A DNA stretch of 64,000 bases from Alcanivorax sp. S71-1-4 (GTDB taxonomy: Bacteria; Pseudomonadota; Gammaproteobacteria; Pseudomonadales; Alcanivoracaceae), in contig NZ_AQOR01000003.1 of the NCBI RefSeq assembly GCF_009846755.1, forward strand, positions 62,001-126,000, read 5' to 3'. Positions 44,923 to 53,170 of this stretch are shown here, piece after piece (within the stretch, counting starts at the first letter, position 1; every line of letters begins with the position of its first letter). The position numbers and the translations under genes are program-made. The notes below the pieces were generated by a model. That model was given only the letters and a program-made list of their open reading frames with translations, did no database searches and had not been told where the DNA came from.

Positions 44923-45759
44923 TCAGGGCGTTTCGCCAAGCGGTGCCGTGGCGCCTTCCTCGCGCAGCATGCGCAGGATGCCGCTGCGCAGGCGAACAAA
45001 GGCGGGCGCACTGTACAGCGCCTCGGGTTCGTCCGGTTTTTCCGCCGGTGGCATCAGGATGTCGCGCACGCGGCCCGGATGCCGGGACAGACAGACAATC
45101 TTGTCCGCCAGGTACAGCGCTTCGTCCACATCGTGCGTAACGATCAGCACGCTCATGCCTTCGCGCCGTACCACATCCAGCAGCAGCCGCTGCATTTGCC
45201 AGCGGGTTTCGGAATCCAGCGCGCCGAACGGCTCGTCCATCAGCAGCAGGTCCGGGCCGTTCGCCAGCGTGCGGGCAATCGCCACACGCTGGCGCATACC
45301 GCCGGACAGCTCGTCCGGGTAGCGGTCGGCAAACGGTGTCAGCTTCACCCGTTCCAGAAAATAGTCCACGGTGCCTTCACGCAACGCCAGCGTCGAGCCG
45401 GTGACTTTTAAACCGTAGGCCACGTTCTCGCGCACCGTGAGCCAGGGAAAACAGGTGTAGCTCTGGAACACCAGCCCGCGATCCCGGCCCGGCCCGGTGA
45501 CTTCGCGGCCGGACAGCACGATGCTGCCGTCACTGGGTTGTTCAAGCCCTGCGACCATGCGCAGCACGGTAGACTTGCCACAACCGGACGGCCCCAGCAG
45601 CGCGCACACTTCGCCGGGCAATACCCGGAACGAGACATCGTCCACTGCCGTCACGACGCTGCCGCGCCGGGCGGTGAACACTTTACTCAGCCCTTCTACC
45701 CGCAGTTCGCGCCGGGCCACCGGCGCGCTGTGGAGACGGGACGCAGCATAGGCATTCAT
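44923..45759 (-). CDS. ABC transporter ATP-binding protein (nitrate/sulfonate/taurine type)
   Basis: This 278-residue ATPase carries Walker A GPSGCGKST, Q-loop VFQSYTCFPWLTV, signature LSGGMRQR, Walker B LLLMDEPFGALD and the switch His in VTHDVDEAL. The VFQ--.FPWLTV and the DEAL motif place it with SsuB/TauB/NrtD-type importers. It energises uptake through the permease encoded two genes upstream. It starts 22 bp after the binding-protein gene, with a good GGAGG site. The substrate (sulfonate, nitrate, thiamine precursor or other) cannot be told from this subunit. Confidence 0.93.
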   Translation of the reverse strand: MNAYAASRLHSAPVARRELRVEGLSKVFTARRGSVVTAVDDVSFRVLPGEVCALLGPSGCGKSTVLRMVAGLEQPSDGSIVLSGREVTGPGRDRGLVFQSYTCFPWLTVRENVAYGLKVTGSTLALREGTVDYFLERVKLTPFADRYPDELSGGMRQRVAIARTLANGPDLLLMDEPFGALDSETRWQMQRLLLDVVRREGMSVLIVTHDVDEALYLADKIVCLSRHPGRVRDILMPPAEKPDEPEALYSAPAFVRLRSGILRMLREEGATAPLGETP

Positions 45760-45781
45760 GCGACCTCCTGCGCCGGCGAAA

Positions 45782-46810
45782 CTATTCGCCGGCCACTGCG
45801 GTAAGCGGACGGAAATCGATACCGGCTTCCGGCGCCTGGATATCGCTGATCAGGCCGAATTTCTGCCACCATTCGCTGGTCAGCGCCCAGTGATCGCGAA
45901 TCTGGCCATGCTTCAGGCCCAGCGGCGGTTCGCCTTCCATCACGCCCATCAGGCGTGCCGCCTGCGGCAGATCCAGCACGGCGATGCCGCCTTCATGCGG
46001 CTCGCCAGTGGTGCCGATAACCGCCTCCACATCCGCCACCGGAAAACGCAACGCACCAGCAATGATGCGGTTGGCTTCTTCCGGATTTTCCTTCCAGAAA
46101 TCCACGGCGGCAAAGTAGGCCTGCATGGCCAGTTTCGCGGCCTCAGGCCGTTGGCTGATAAACGTCTCGGTCATGTACATGCCATCGCCCAGCAACGCCT
46201 GTTCCTGCCAGTAGGGTTCCAGCGAACTGGCCACCACGCGCGAGCCTTTCAGGTTGGCCAGCACCTGGCTGCCGAACGGTTCCCAGTATTCGCCCGCCGC
46301 CGCCGTGCCACCCACCAGCGCACCGACGGCATCGTCCATGATCAGGTTGACGAATGTCACCTGATCAATGGCCACCCCGTTATCCTCCAGCCAGATGCCC
46401 ATGAAAATCTGCGACAGGCCACCCTCCATCACCGCGACCTGTTCGCCGATCAGATCCTGCGGCGATGACACCTGCGGCCCGACGATAATCTTGTCTGTGC
46501 CATAAGACGGATTGGTATAGGCCACCAGTTTCACCGGCGAACCCTGCGACGCGGCAATCGGGCCGTATTCCACTGTGCTGGAAGTAATGTCCAGACGCCC
46601 CGCGCTCATCATCGCAAAGCTGTCGTACGGGTCTTCGATGATGCTGATATCCAGGTCCAGCTCCGGCACCAGATTTTTTTCCCTGGCGATAAACCAGAAG
46701 CCGTAACCCGGCCAGGAAAACAGCGACACGGATACACTTTCTTTTGCGCTGGCCGTCACCGTGACACCGCACAGCAGCATCGCCAGACACATCAGGGTCA
46801 GTTTTTTCAT
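45782..46810 (-). CDS. ABC transporter substrate-binding protein (NMT1/SsuA-like)
   Basis: This 342-residue periplasmic binding protein has a signal peptide (about 1-22, ending ASA). The NMT1/TauA/SsuA family pattern is visible: FSWPGYGFWFIAREKNLVPELDLDI, the DSFAMMSAGRLDITSSTVEYG segment that contributes to the binding pocket, VKLVAYTNPSYGTDKIIV, and EQVAVMEGGLSQIFM. Related proteins bind alkanesulfonates, taurine, nitrate or pyrimidine precursors; the pocket residues are not diagnostic enough here. It lies between the permease and ATPase genes of the same operon. GGAG precedes the start. Confidence 0.9.
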   Translation of the reverse strand: MKKLTLMCLAMLLCGVTVTASAKESVSVSLFSWPGYGFWFIAREKNLVPELDLDISIIEDPYDSFAMMSAGRLDITSSTVEYGPIAASQGSPVKLVAYTNPSYGTDKIIVGPQVSSPQDLIGEQVAVMEGGLSQIFMGIWLEDNGVAIDQVTFVNLIMDDAVGALVGGTAAAGEYWEPFGSQVLANLKGSRVVASSLEPYWQEQALLGDGMYMTETFISQRPEAAKLAMQAYFAAVDFWKENPEEANRIIAGALRFPVADVEAVIGTTGEPHEGGIAVLDLPQAARLMGVMEGEPPLGLKHGQIRDHWALTSEWWQKFGLISDIQAPEAGIDFRPLTAVAGE

Positions 46811-46856
46811 GGTGCTCTCCTCGCGCGCGGGCAGGCCCGCGTTATTGAATGCGTGC

Positions 46857-47711
46857 TCATTGACGGCGCTGACGCAGGTAGGGAAACACCCACCAGTGCA
46901 GCGCCCGGAAAAGCAGGTCCAGCAGCAGGCCCAGCAAACCGATCACCAGGATGCCGGCCATGATGTCGTCCACCCGCACAAAGCGGCGCGCACGCATCAT
47001 CATGGCGCCGATGCCGTCGGTGGCGGCGACGATTTCTGCGATCACCAGATAGGTCCAGGACACCGCCAGCATCTGCCGCAATGTATCGACAATGGCCGGC
47101 AGCGCGGCAGGCACCACCACCGTCCAGAGTGTGGCGCGCCGCGTGGCACCGAGTGTCTTGGCGGTTTCGATCAGGTCCACCCGCACGGCACGGGTGTTGT
47201 CCATGACCAGCGTGATCAGGAACCACACCACGCCCAGGCACAACAGCGCGATTTTCTGTGCCTCACCGGTGCCCAGCCACATCAGCAACAGCGGAATAAA
47301 CGACGGCGCCGGCAGATACCGGAACGGTGACACCAGCGCGTTGCCGAACGCAGCCACCACCGGGAACGCACCCATCAACACCCCCAGCGGCACGGCAAGG
47401 CTTGCCGCAATGGCGAAGCTGATCAGGATGCGCGTCAGGCTGGCGCGGATATCGCTCAAAAACTGTTGCTCGGTCAGCAACCGGTACAGCGCGCTGAACA
47501 CGTCGGTCGGCGCCGGGAAAAGCTGCTCCGGGGCGATGCCGGCACGGGCCAGCATCTGCCAGGCCGCCAGGAACAATCCCCAGGCCAGCACGCCCAGCGC
47601 GACGCGCCCGCGCCAGCTCAGCGTGCGCTGGAAATCGAACAGCGGTGTGCGCCAGCGGGTATCCTGACGTGCGCGGTCCGGCAAGGCGGTGGCAGGCAGG
47701 CTCGATGTCAT
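46857..47711 (-). CDS. ABC transporter permease (SsuC/TauC-like)
   Basis: This 284-residue inner-membrane permease has about six hydrophobic helices. The EAA-type loop that contacts the ATPase is visible near residues 180-200 (LIETAKTLGATRRATLWTVVVPAALPAIVDTLRQ). This sequence, with VGVLAWGLFLAAWQMLA and WLGTGEAQKIALL, is typical of SsuC/TauC/NrtB importers. It is the first gene of the transporter operon. A 178-bp gap without a gene separates it from the desaturase gene upstream on the same strand, so it may have its own promoter. Confidence 0.92.
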   Translation of the reverse strand: MTSSLPATALPDRARQDTRWRTPLFDFQRTLSWRGRVALGVLAWGLFLAAWQMLARAGIAPEQLFPAPTDVFSALYRLLTEQQFLSDIRASLTRILISFAIAASLAVPLGVLMGAFPVVAAFGNALVSPFRYLPAPSFIPLLLMWLGTGEAQKIALLCLGVVWFLITLVMDNTRAVRVDLIETAKTLGATRRATLWTVVVPAALPAIVDTLRQMLAVSWTYLVIAEIVAATDGIGAMMMRARRFVRVDDIMAGILVIGLLGLLLDLLFRALHWWVFPYLRQRRQ

Positions 47712-47889
47712 GCTCGTGTCCTGTGTCGCTGAAACGGATGTATCCGGGCTGCTGCAACATCAGTGCCAGCGGGCGCCGCCATATTTTCGAAATAATACGA
47801 GTAAAACTGCATGTTTTTGACTCCAGCGAAGGTTCCGCCGCGCGGAGCATGACGCACACTGGTGCGGCGCGCCCCGCACTGGTGCAGCC

Positions 47890-48906
47890 TCAGAATGCCG
47901 TCAGGAATGACGCGCCGGTCGACCCGACCACGGTGCCGTCACGCCAGCGGCGAGCCACCTCGGCGGGATCTTCCTCTGCGGCATCGAGCAACACCCGGTC
48001 CATGCGCCGGCGATGGAAACTCAGCAGTTGCGCTTTCAGCGGCACGACCATGCGCCGGTCGTCGCCATAGGTGTCAAAATGCAGCGCCCGCAACCGGTAC
48101 CAGGGAGCGGTCGGTCGGGTGTGGTGCGCGTTGTGGTAGCCGAAGTTCAGCGTCAGCCAGTCGATGGCCGGCAGGTTCGCGGCGATCGGGTTGCTGTAGG
48201 TGTGGGTGTCTTCATATTCCCGGTCGCCCTTGTGGCGGATCAGGTCCGGGTTGTCATCCAGCGCCAGCACATATTCATAGCTGTGCTGAAAGGCATCCAT
48301 GAAACGCAGCACCATCAGGAACAGCCCGTACGCCACCAGATACAGTACCCAAGCCTGCCAGCTGTACCAGAACAGTAGCGCGGCCAGTGTCCAGCGTACG
48401 GCGGCGACACCCACCACGCGCAGACGTTGCGATTTCTTTGCCTCGAACACGAACGGCGCGACGATCAGCATGGCGTGCATCATGATGTCCACCACCGGGA
48501 TATAGGCCCATTCCAGCGCGCGGGTGAGTGCCAGCATGCGCGGGTGGCGCAGCAGCCAGCCGCGATAATCCAGCGCAATCACGTCGGCATTGTCGACATG
48601 GTGGCGCATGTGTTTGTGGCGCAGGTCTTCGTAGGTGCCGTAGCACCCGCCGGTCAGCCAGTTCAGTGCGCGGCCAAGCCGGGCGTTGTGTTTTGCCGAC
48701 AGGAACACGGTGTTGTGGGCGCATTCGTGAATCATGTAGCCGGCGATCACCATGGCGTGCGCCAGCCACAATGTACCGGCCATTTTCCAGGGCCAGCTGG
48801 CGAACAGGATCAGCGCAAAGCCGGCGAGGTAACCGCCGAAGGCATACACCACCGCCAGGGTGTGCGGCCAGAAGCCATCGTCATAACGCAGGTATCGGGT
48901 CGTCAT
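47890..48906 (-). CDS. Membrane fatty acid desaturase-family protein
   Basis: This is a 338-residue integral membrane di-iron enzyme. The three His boxes are present: HECAH, HKHMRHH and HNAHH, with hydrophobic helices between. This arrangement is that of acyl desaturases/hydroxylases, which use oxygen and an electron donor to modify acyl chains. The LRHKHMRHHVDNADV box and NFGYHNAHHTRPTAPWY are close to the CrtR-/fatty-acid-desaturase type. The exact substrate is not known. The start is the ATG at 48906, 13 bp after the preceding gene and behind GGGAGG; the frame extends upstream without support. Confidence 0.88.
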   Translation of the reverse strand: MTTRYLRYDDGFWPHTLAVVYAFGGYLAGFALILFASWPWKMAGTLWLAHAMVIAGYMIHECAHNTVFLSAKHNARLGRALNWLTGGCYGTYEDLRHKHMRHHVDNADVIALDYRGWLLRHPRMLALTRALEWAYIPVVDIMMHAMLIVAPFVFEAKKSQRLRVVGVAAVRWTLAALLFWYSWQAWVLYLVAYGLFLMVLRFMDAFQHSYEYVLALDDNPDLIRHKGDREYEDTHTYSNPIAANLPAIDWLTLNFGYHNAHHTRPTAPWYRLRALHFDTYGDDRRMVVPLKAQLLSFHRRRMDRVLLDAAEEDPAEVARRWRDGTVVGSTGASFLTAF

Positions 48907-48919
48907 GCCTGCCTCCCGC

Positions 48920-49780
48920 CTACACGGCTTCATCGAGTGCCTGCACGGCGCGGAAGTGTTCGCGCTCGGTGTCGGCAATCCAGGTATTCACCTGCCACAG
49001 GTCCGCCACTGGCGCGCCGGTGAAGGGCAACTGATGCAGGTAACCGTCGGGGCCGAACTCCGGTGTCAGGGTCGTGGTACGGTAGCCGCGCCGGCGCTGG
49101 GCGGCCCAGATCTGTCCCCAGCAGCGCTGGTGCGAAGCCAGCGCCTCGGCGTACTCCGGCGCCGCCGGGTGCGGCACCTGGGGCCCCTGGTCGTAACCGA
49201 CCCGGGCGTGGATGTGGTGGGCATGTTCAGCGGCCAGTGCAATCGCGTCCGGCTCGCTGTCCATCAGCCGTTCGGCCACCACGCACCAGTGGCTGAAATC
49301 GCAGGTGAGCTTCAGGTCCGGCAGTGCATCCAGAATCTCCATGCTGCGCCACGGATTGAACAGCGAGCGGCCACGGTGGGTCTCGAAACTGATGGTCAGC
49401 CCATGCTTGTCCGCCAGCGCCATCGCCCCGCGAAAGAAATCCAGTGAGCGGGCCAGCGGCCAGGCGTCGCAACCGCCCAGGCAGTTGACGAACACGGGCG
49501 CCAGCACCCGGCTACGCCGCAGCGCGGCGTCGAGGCTGTCCAGATGTTGCACCAATGTGGCGCACCGCTGCGGCACATAACTGCCGGCGGTACAGATTTC
49601 GGCGATCCAGGGCAGGCGCCCGGCTGTCCCGTCCAGCGCTCCGGCCAGCGCATCCAGTTCCGCCCCGGTCACCGGGACCGCGCATTCAACGCCCTGGAAG
49701 CCCGCCGCCAACGCCTGCTGCACCGCGTCGGCGTAGCTGCCGCCATGTCCCCATAGCGTTTTATAAAGCTGTAACTGCAT
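48920..49780 (-). CDS. Sugar phosphate isomerase/epimerase-like TIM-barrel protein
   Basis: This 286-residue protein of the xylose isomerase-like TIM-barrel family has QLYKTLWGHGGSYADAVQQALAAGFQGVECAVP at the N-terminus. Candidate metal ligands are E in ISFETHRGRSLFN, D/H in LTCDFSHWCVV, H in HHIHARVGYDQGPQVPHP and E in TLTPEFGPDGY. Members isomerise or epimerise sugars or sugar-like acids. Its pairing with a desaturase is unusual, and the substrate is unclear. The start is the ATG at 49780 (CAGGGAG upstream). It diverges from the regulator gene, with a twin operator-like repeat between. Confidence 0.82.
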   Translation of the reverse strand: MQLQLYKTLWGHGGSYADAVQQALAAGFQGVECAVPVTGAELDALAGALDGTAGRLPWIAEICTAGSYVPQRCATLVQHLDSLDAALRRSRVLAPVFVNCLGGCDAWPLARSLDFFRGAMALADKHGLTISFETHRGRSLFNPWRSMEILDALPDLKLTCDFSHWCVVAERLMDSEPDAIALAAEHAHHIHARVGYDQGPQVPHPAAPEYAEALASHQRCWGQIWAAQRRRGYRTTTLTPEFGPDGYLHQLPFTGAPVADLWQVNTWIADTEREHFRAVQALDEAV

Positions 49781-49807
49781 GATGTTCTCCCTGTCTTGCA
49801 CAATCAT

Positions 49808-49828
49808 TTGCATGCAATTTTGCATGCA
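49808..49828. promoter_or_regulatory. Twin TTGCATGCA operator-like repeat in the divergent region
   Basis: TTGCATGCAA (49808-49817) and TTGCATGCA (49820-49828) are two palindromes about one helical turn apart. They lie 28 bp upstream of the isomerase-like gene's ATG and between it and the divergent regulator. A dimeric regulator, perhaps the MarR-like protein encoded next door, could bind here. Confidence 0.5.
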
Positions 49829-50003
49829 CTTATCATGCCAGAAGGGTCCGGAGTGACAGCCCTGCTGCGCCGCAAAGCCAGTGCCGCCGGGCGCGGAGGG
49901 CTTGCCATCGCGGCAAAGCATGGGATGATATGCGCCATTGTTACAGCGACAGCGCGCACCGGTTCATCCGATGCAGGATGCAGTGACCGCTCAGGGGGAA
50001 AGA

Positions 50004-50387
50004 GTGAAGGTCCGGAAAAAAAAGCACAGCGACAGGAAGCGCCGTCATTTCGTTGTGGCACTGACCAGCAGTGACCAGTACTGGGGTGAGCTGTTCGGCG
50101 ACAATATCTTCTACGATCTGAACTATTCCGACCTGTTCACCCGCATGTGGCTCAATGCCGACAAGGCCTACCGCAAGACCGACCTGTATGCCTTCATGCC
50201 CAAGGTCAGCCAGCGCACGGCGGCCAAGTACCTGCAGCAGGCCATCGACCGCGGGCTGCTGATCGAGAAACAGGACGACGAGGATCGCCGCTCGCGCCGC
50301 ATCACCATGTCCAGTGACTTGCGCCAGCGCATCGAGATGTACCTGGACTATTCCATCAGCGCCTTCGAGCCCCCCGCCAACGGTTGA
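50004..50387 (+). CDS. MarR-like winged-helix transcriptional regulator
   Basis: This protein of about 127 residues has a winged helix-turn-helix. Helices run through YSDLFTRMWLNADKAY, DLYAFMPKVSQRTAAKYLQQAIDRGLL gives the recognition helix, and the wing IEKQDDEDRRSRRITMSS is typical of MarR. A basic N-terminus (KVRKKKHSDRKRRH) precedes it. I prefer the GTG at 50004 with AGGGGG upstream; an ATG at 49971 in the same frame lacks a good site. It is divergent from the isomerase/desaturase genes and is likely to regulate them, perhaps through the twin TTGCATGCA site. The effector is unknown. Confidence 0.72.
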   Translation: MKVRKKKHSDRKRRHFVVALTSSDQYWGELFGDNIFYDLNYSDLFTRMWLNADKAYRKTDLYAFMPKVSQRTAAKYLQQAIDRGLLIEKQDDEDRRSRRITMSSDLRQRIEMYLDYSISAFEPPANG

Positions 50388-50465
50388 TCCCGCCGTGCCC
50401 GGGCTTCACAGATGTCCTTCAGAAGAGTAACTTTCGAAGGAAGAATGTGATGGGGGTCACACGGC

Positions 50466-51095
50466 ATGCAGACCTACAGAATAATAGCGGTCACCGCCAT
50501 TCTGCTGGGCGCCAGCTCGTCCACTCTGGCGGAATCCGCCGATCAACAGCTGTTCAGCCAGGTTTACCCCGAGGGCGGCAGCACGCTCTACTGCCAGAGC
50601 CCGTTCGCCGCCGGCGCCAGCACGCAGATCGACCGCCTCTACCCCGACCGGCAGCTCGAGCAGCACTTCCGCTGCAGCAACAGCATTACCTGCCGGCGCA
50701 CGCCGGGCTATCTCACGGCGCACAACGACCTCCACCAGATGTTCCCGATCGAACGCCGCGCCGACCTGGACCGGCGCGGCGCCCTGATCGGCGAGACCCG
50801 CACCAGCGGCAACGCCCATGCGTGCGGCTACCGGCTGACCTTCCAGACCTTCGAGCCGCCCGACCACGCCAAGGGCGATGTCGCCCGCGCCATGCTGTAC
50901 ATGCACACGCAGCATGGCCTGCCCTTGGTGGGCACGCTGGAGATGTATCAGCGCTGGAATGAACTGGACCCGCCGGATGACGTGGAGCGCGCCCGGAATG
51001 ATCGCATTGAAACGGCGCAGGGGCAGCGCAACCCGTACATCGATGCCCCCGAGACGGTCAAGGAAATCACCCTGACGCTGCCGGATCTGTTTTAA
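50466..51095 (+). CDS. Endonuclease I-family protein lacking catalytic residues
   Basis: This 209-residue secreted protein has a signal peptide (about 1-22). The C-terminal half matches bacterial endonuclease I (EndA/Vvn/Dns): GDVARAMLYMHTQHGLPL, YQRWNELDPPDD and RNDRIETAQGQRNPYID. The family's active site is EHVFP plus an Asn in a VNxxRGN motif. Here the first is IDRLYP (R57 where the catalytic His belongs), and the second is LDRRGA (D102 where the Asn belongs), although the neighbouring DLHQMFP is kept. It is therefore probably not a working nuclease. Its C-terminal half is intact, so it is likely a retained pseudoenzyme rather than a decaying gene. Confidence 0.8.
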   Translation: MQTYRIIAVTAILLGASSSTLAESADQQLFSQVYPEGGSTLYCQSPFAAGASTQIDRLYPDRQLEQHFRCSNSITCRRTPGYLTAHNDLHQMFPIERRADLDRRGALIGETRTSGNAHACGYRLTFQTFEPPDHAKGDVARAMLYMHTQHGLPLVGTLEMYQRWNELDPPDDVERARNDRIETAQGQRNPYIDAPETVKEITLTLPDLF

Positions 51096-51114
51096 CGCAC
51101 CGGAGGAGGGTACG

Positions 51115-51282
51115 TAGGGTGGGTAGAGCCAAAGGCGAAACCCCCCGGGTCCATGCCCGTTAATCACTCCCGCAAAGTCATCGAAATCACCCGGCTTGGG
51201 AGGTGGGTGGTTTCGATGATTCTGTGCGAGCAGTGCGCAACATGGTCCCGGTGGGTTTCGCCTTTGGCTCTACCCACCCTAC
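51115..51282. repeat. MITE-like palindromic repeat, copy 3
   Basis: This 168-bp copy lies inverted relative to copy 1: the block with CCCGTTAATCACTCCCGC is near the left end here and near the right end in copy 1. Its terminal inverted repeats match copy 1, with CCAAAGGCG paired to CGCCTTTGG. It fills the gap between the endonuclease-like gene and the end of the acyl-CoA dehydrogenase gene, which ends 10 bp beyond it. It is non-coding. Confidence 0.9.
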
Positions 51283-51291
51283 CAACGCAGA

Positions 51292-53067
51292 TCAGAAATC
51301 TTCTGCTGCCAAGGTCATCATGGTGCGGCTGCCTGCCTGCATCTGTTTGAGCAGGGTTTCAGCGCGGGGCAGCAGGCGCTCGAAGAAGAAGCGGCCCACC
51401 ACCTGCTTGCCCTGGCCGAACTTGTCGTCACGGCCGGCGGCGACCAGCATCATGCGCGCCCACAGCCAGGCGTAGGTGACCAGGCCGAACAGGTCCAGAT
51501 ATTCCACCGCCAGGGCGTTGACCGCGTCGGGATCATTGCCGGCCTGGGCCAGCAGTGTCGCGGTGCCTTCCTCCAGCAGCGCCAGCGCATTTTCCAGCGG
51601 CGCTTTCACCTCGGCCAGCGCCGGCTGGTCCGCCACGCCGGCGAGCCACTCACGCACTTCCGCCACGAACGCGGCGGCGGATTGGCCGCCATTGCGCGCC
51701 ACTTTACGGCCGGCCAGATCCAGCGCCTGAATGCCGTTGGTGCCTTCGTAGATCTGCGCGATACGCGCGTCCCGCACGAACTGCTCCATGCCCCATTCGC
51801 GAATATAACCATGGCCGCCGAACACCTGCTGGCCGATCACGCAGGTTTCCAGACCCCGGTCAGTGAAGAAGGCTTTCGCCACCGGCGTCAGCAGCGCCAC
51901 GCGGTCTTCGGCATGCGCTTTGGCGGCAGCGTCGTCGGAAAATTTGGCGATATCCAGCTGCATGCCCAGGTACGCAGACAGCGCACGGCCGCCTTCGTTG
52001 AGCGCGCGCATGGTCATCAGCATGCGGCGTACGTCACCGTGCACGATGATCGGGTCGGCATTGCCGGCCGGATTCTGCGCGCCGGTGGCGGCACGGCCCT
52101 GCAAACGGTCGCGGGCGTATTCCACCGCGCTCTGGTAGGCAATCTCGCCCAGGCCCAGCCCTTGCAGGCCGATGGAGACGCGCTCGTAGTTCATCATGGT
52201 GAACATGCAGGCCAGACCCTGGTTGGCTTCGCCGATCAGCCAGCCTTTGGCGCCGTCGAAGTTCATCACGCAGGTGGCGGAGCCCTTGATGCCCATTTTA
52301 TGTTCGATGGAACCGCACGCCACGCCGTTGCGCTCACCGATGCTGCCATCTTCATTGACCAGGAATTTCGGCACCAGGAACAGCGAGATGCCCTTGCTGC
52401 CTGCCGGCGCGTCCGGCAGTTTTGCCAGCACCAGGTGAATGATGTTGTCGTTGAAATCGTGCTCGCCGCCGGTGATGAAAATCTTGGTGCCGGTGACGGC
52501 GTAGCTGCCGTCCGCCTGCGGCTCTGCTTTCGTGCGCAGAATGCCCAGGTCGGTGCCGCTGTGCGGTTCGGTCAGGCACATGGTGCCGGACCATTCGCCG
52601 GAGTAGATTTTCGGCAGGTAAGTGTTTTTCAGCTCTTCGGAGGCATGCGCGTCCAGGCACAGACAGGCGCCATTGGACAGCAGCGTGTACAGCGCCAGCG
52701 AGGTGTTGCCGCTGTGCATCATTTCCTCGAACAGCACCGCCAGCATTTTCGGCATGCCCTGGCCACCGTATTCCGGGTTGCCGGAGAGCGCGGTCCAGCC
52801 GTTCTCGGCCATCATGCGGAAAGCTTCCTTGAAGCCCTTCGGCGTGGTGACCACGGTATCGTGCCAGGTGCAGCCTTCTTCGTCGCCGCTACGGTTGAGC
52901 GGCAGCATCACGCCTTCCACCATCTTGCCGGCTTCTTCCAGCACGGCGTCGGCCAGGTCGCGGCTCACTTCTGCCGTGGCCGGCATGCTGGCCCAGAGGG
53001 TTTCGGCATCGAATACGTCGTGCAGGATGAAACGCATGTCATCCAGGGGTGCCTTGTACGTTGCCAT
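51292..53067 (-). CDS. Acyl-CoA dehydrogenase, large (about 590-aa) type
   Basis: This 591-residue FAD enzyme catalyses the first oxidation of the beta-oxidation cycle. It is of the long form with a C-terminal extension after the dehydrogenase core (PF12806-like). Typical parts are MCLTEPHSGTDLGILRTKA, TGTKIFITGGEHD, KGISLFLVPKF, and the catalytic-Glu region IAQIYEGTNGIQALDLAGRK. The start is the ATG at 53067 with GGAGAAAG upstream. A second, very similar gene lies just upstream on the same strand, so the two are paralogues with perhaps different chain-length preferences. A hairpin (53121-53147) lies between them. Confidence 0.93.
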   Translation of the reverse strand: MATYKAPLDDMRFILHDVFDAETLWASMPATAEVSRDLADAVLEEAGKMVEGVMLPLNRSGDEEGCTWHDTVVTTPKGFKEAFRMMAENGWTALSGNPEYGGQGMPKMLAVLFEEMMHSGNTSLALYTLLSNGACLCLDAHASEELKNTYLPKIYSGEWSGTMCLTEPHSGTDLGILRTKAEPQADGSYAVTGTKIFITGGEHDFNDNIIHLVLAKLPDAPAGSKGISLFLVPKFLVNEDGSIGERNGVACGSIEHKMGIKGSATCVMNFDGAKGWLIGEANQGLACMFTMMNYERVSIGLQGLGLGEIAYQSAVEYARDRLQGRAATGAQNPAGNADPIIVHGDVRRMLMTMRALNEGGRALSAYLGMQLDIAKFSDDAAAKAHAEDRVALLTPVAKAFFTDRGLETCVIGQQVFGGHGYIREWGMEQFVRDARIAQIYEGTNGIQALDLAGRKVARNGGQSAAAFVAEVREWLAGVADQPALAEVKAPLENALALLEEGTATLLAQAGNDPDAVNALAVEYLDLFGLVTYAWLWARMMLVAAGRDDKFGQGKQVVGRFFFERLLPRAETLLKQMQAGSRTMMTLAAEDF

Positions 53068-53120
53068 GTCTTTCTCCGCAAAAATGCTGTCAGTGACTTT
53101 CAGGTCATGGGCCTGAAACA

Positions 53121-53147
53121 ACAATGCCCACCAGAGGCGGGCATTGT
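53121..53147 (-). terminator. Terminator-like hairpin between the two acyl-CoA dehydrogenase genes
   Basis: ACAATGCCC (53121-53129) pairs with GGGCATTGT (53139-53147). Read on the minus strand the stem is followed by TGTTTC. It would end, or reduce, transcription after the upstream dehydrogenase gene and so set a lower level for the second one. Confidence 0.6.
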
Positions 53148-53170
53148 CGTGATCGGTGCAGGCGACCGCC

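Noticed and set aside
47712-47889. Possible terminator or small RNA before the ABC transporter genes
   Set aside because: Only a short direct repeat (ACTGGTGC twice) was seen; no stable hairpin with a T-run.
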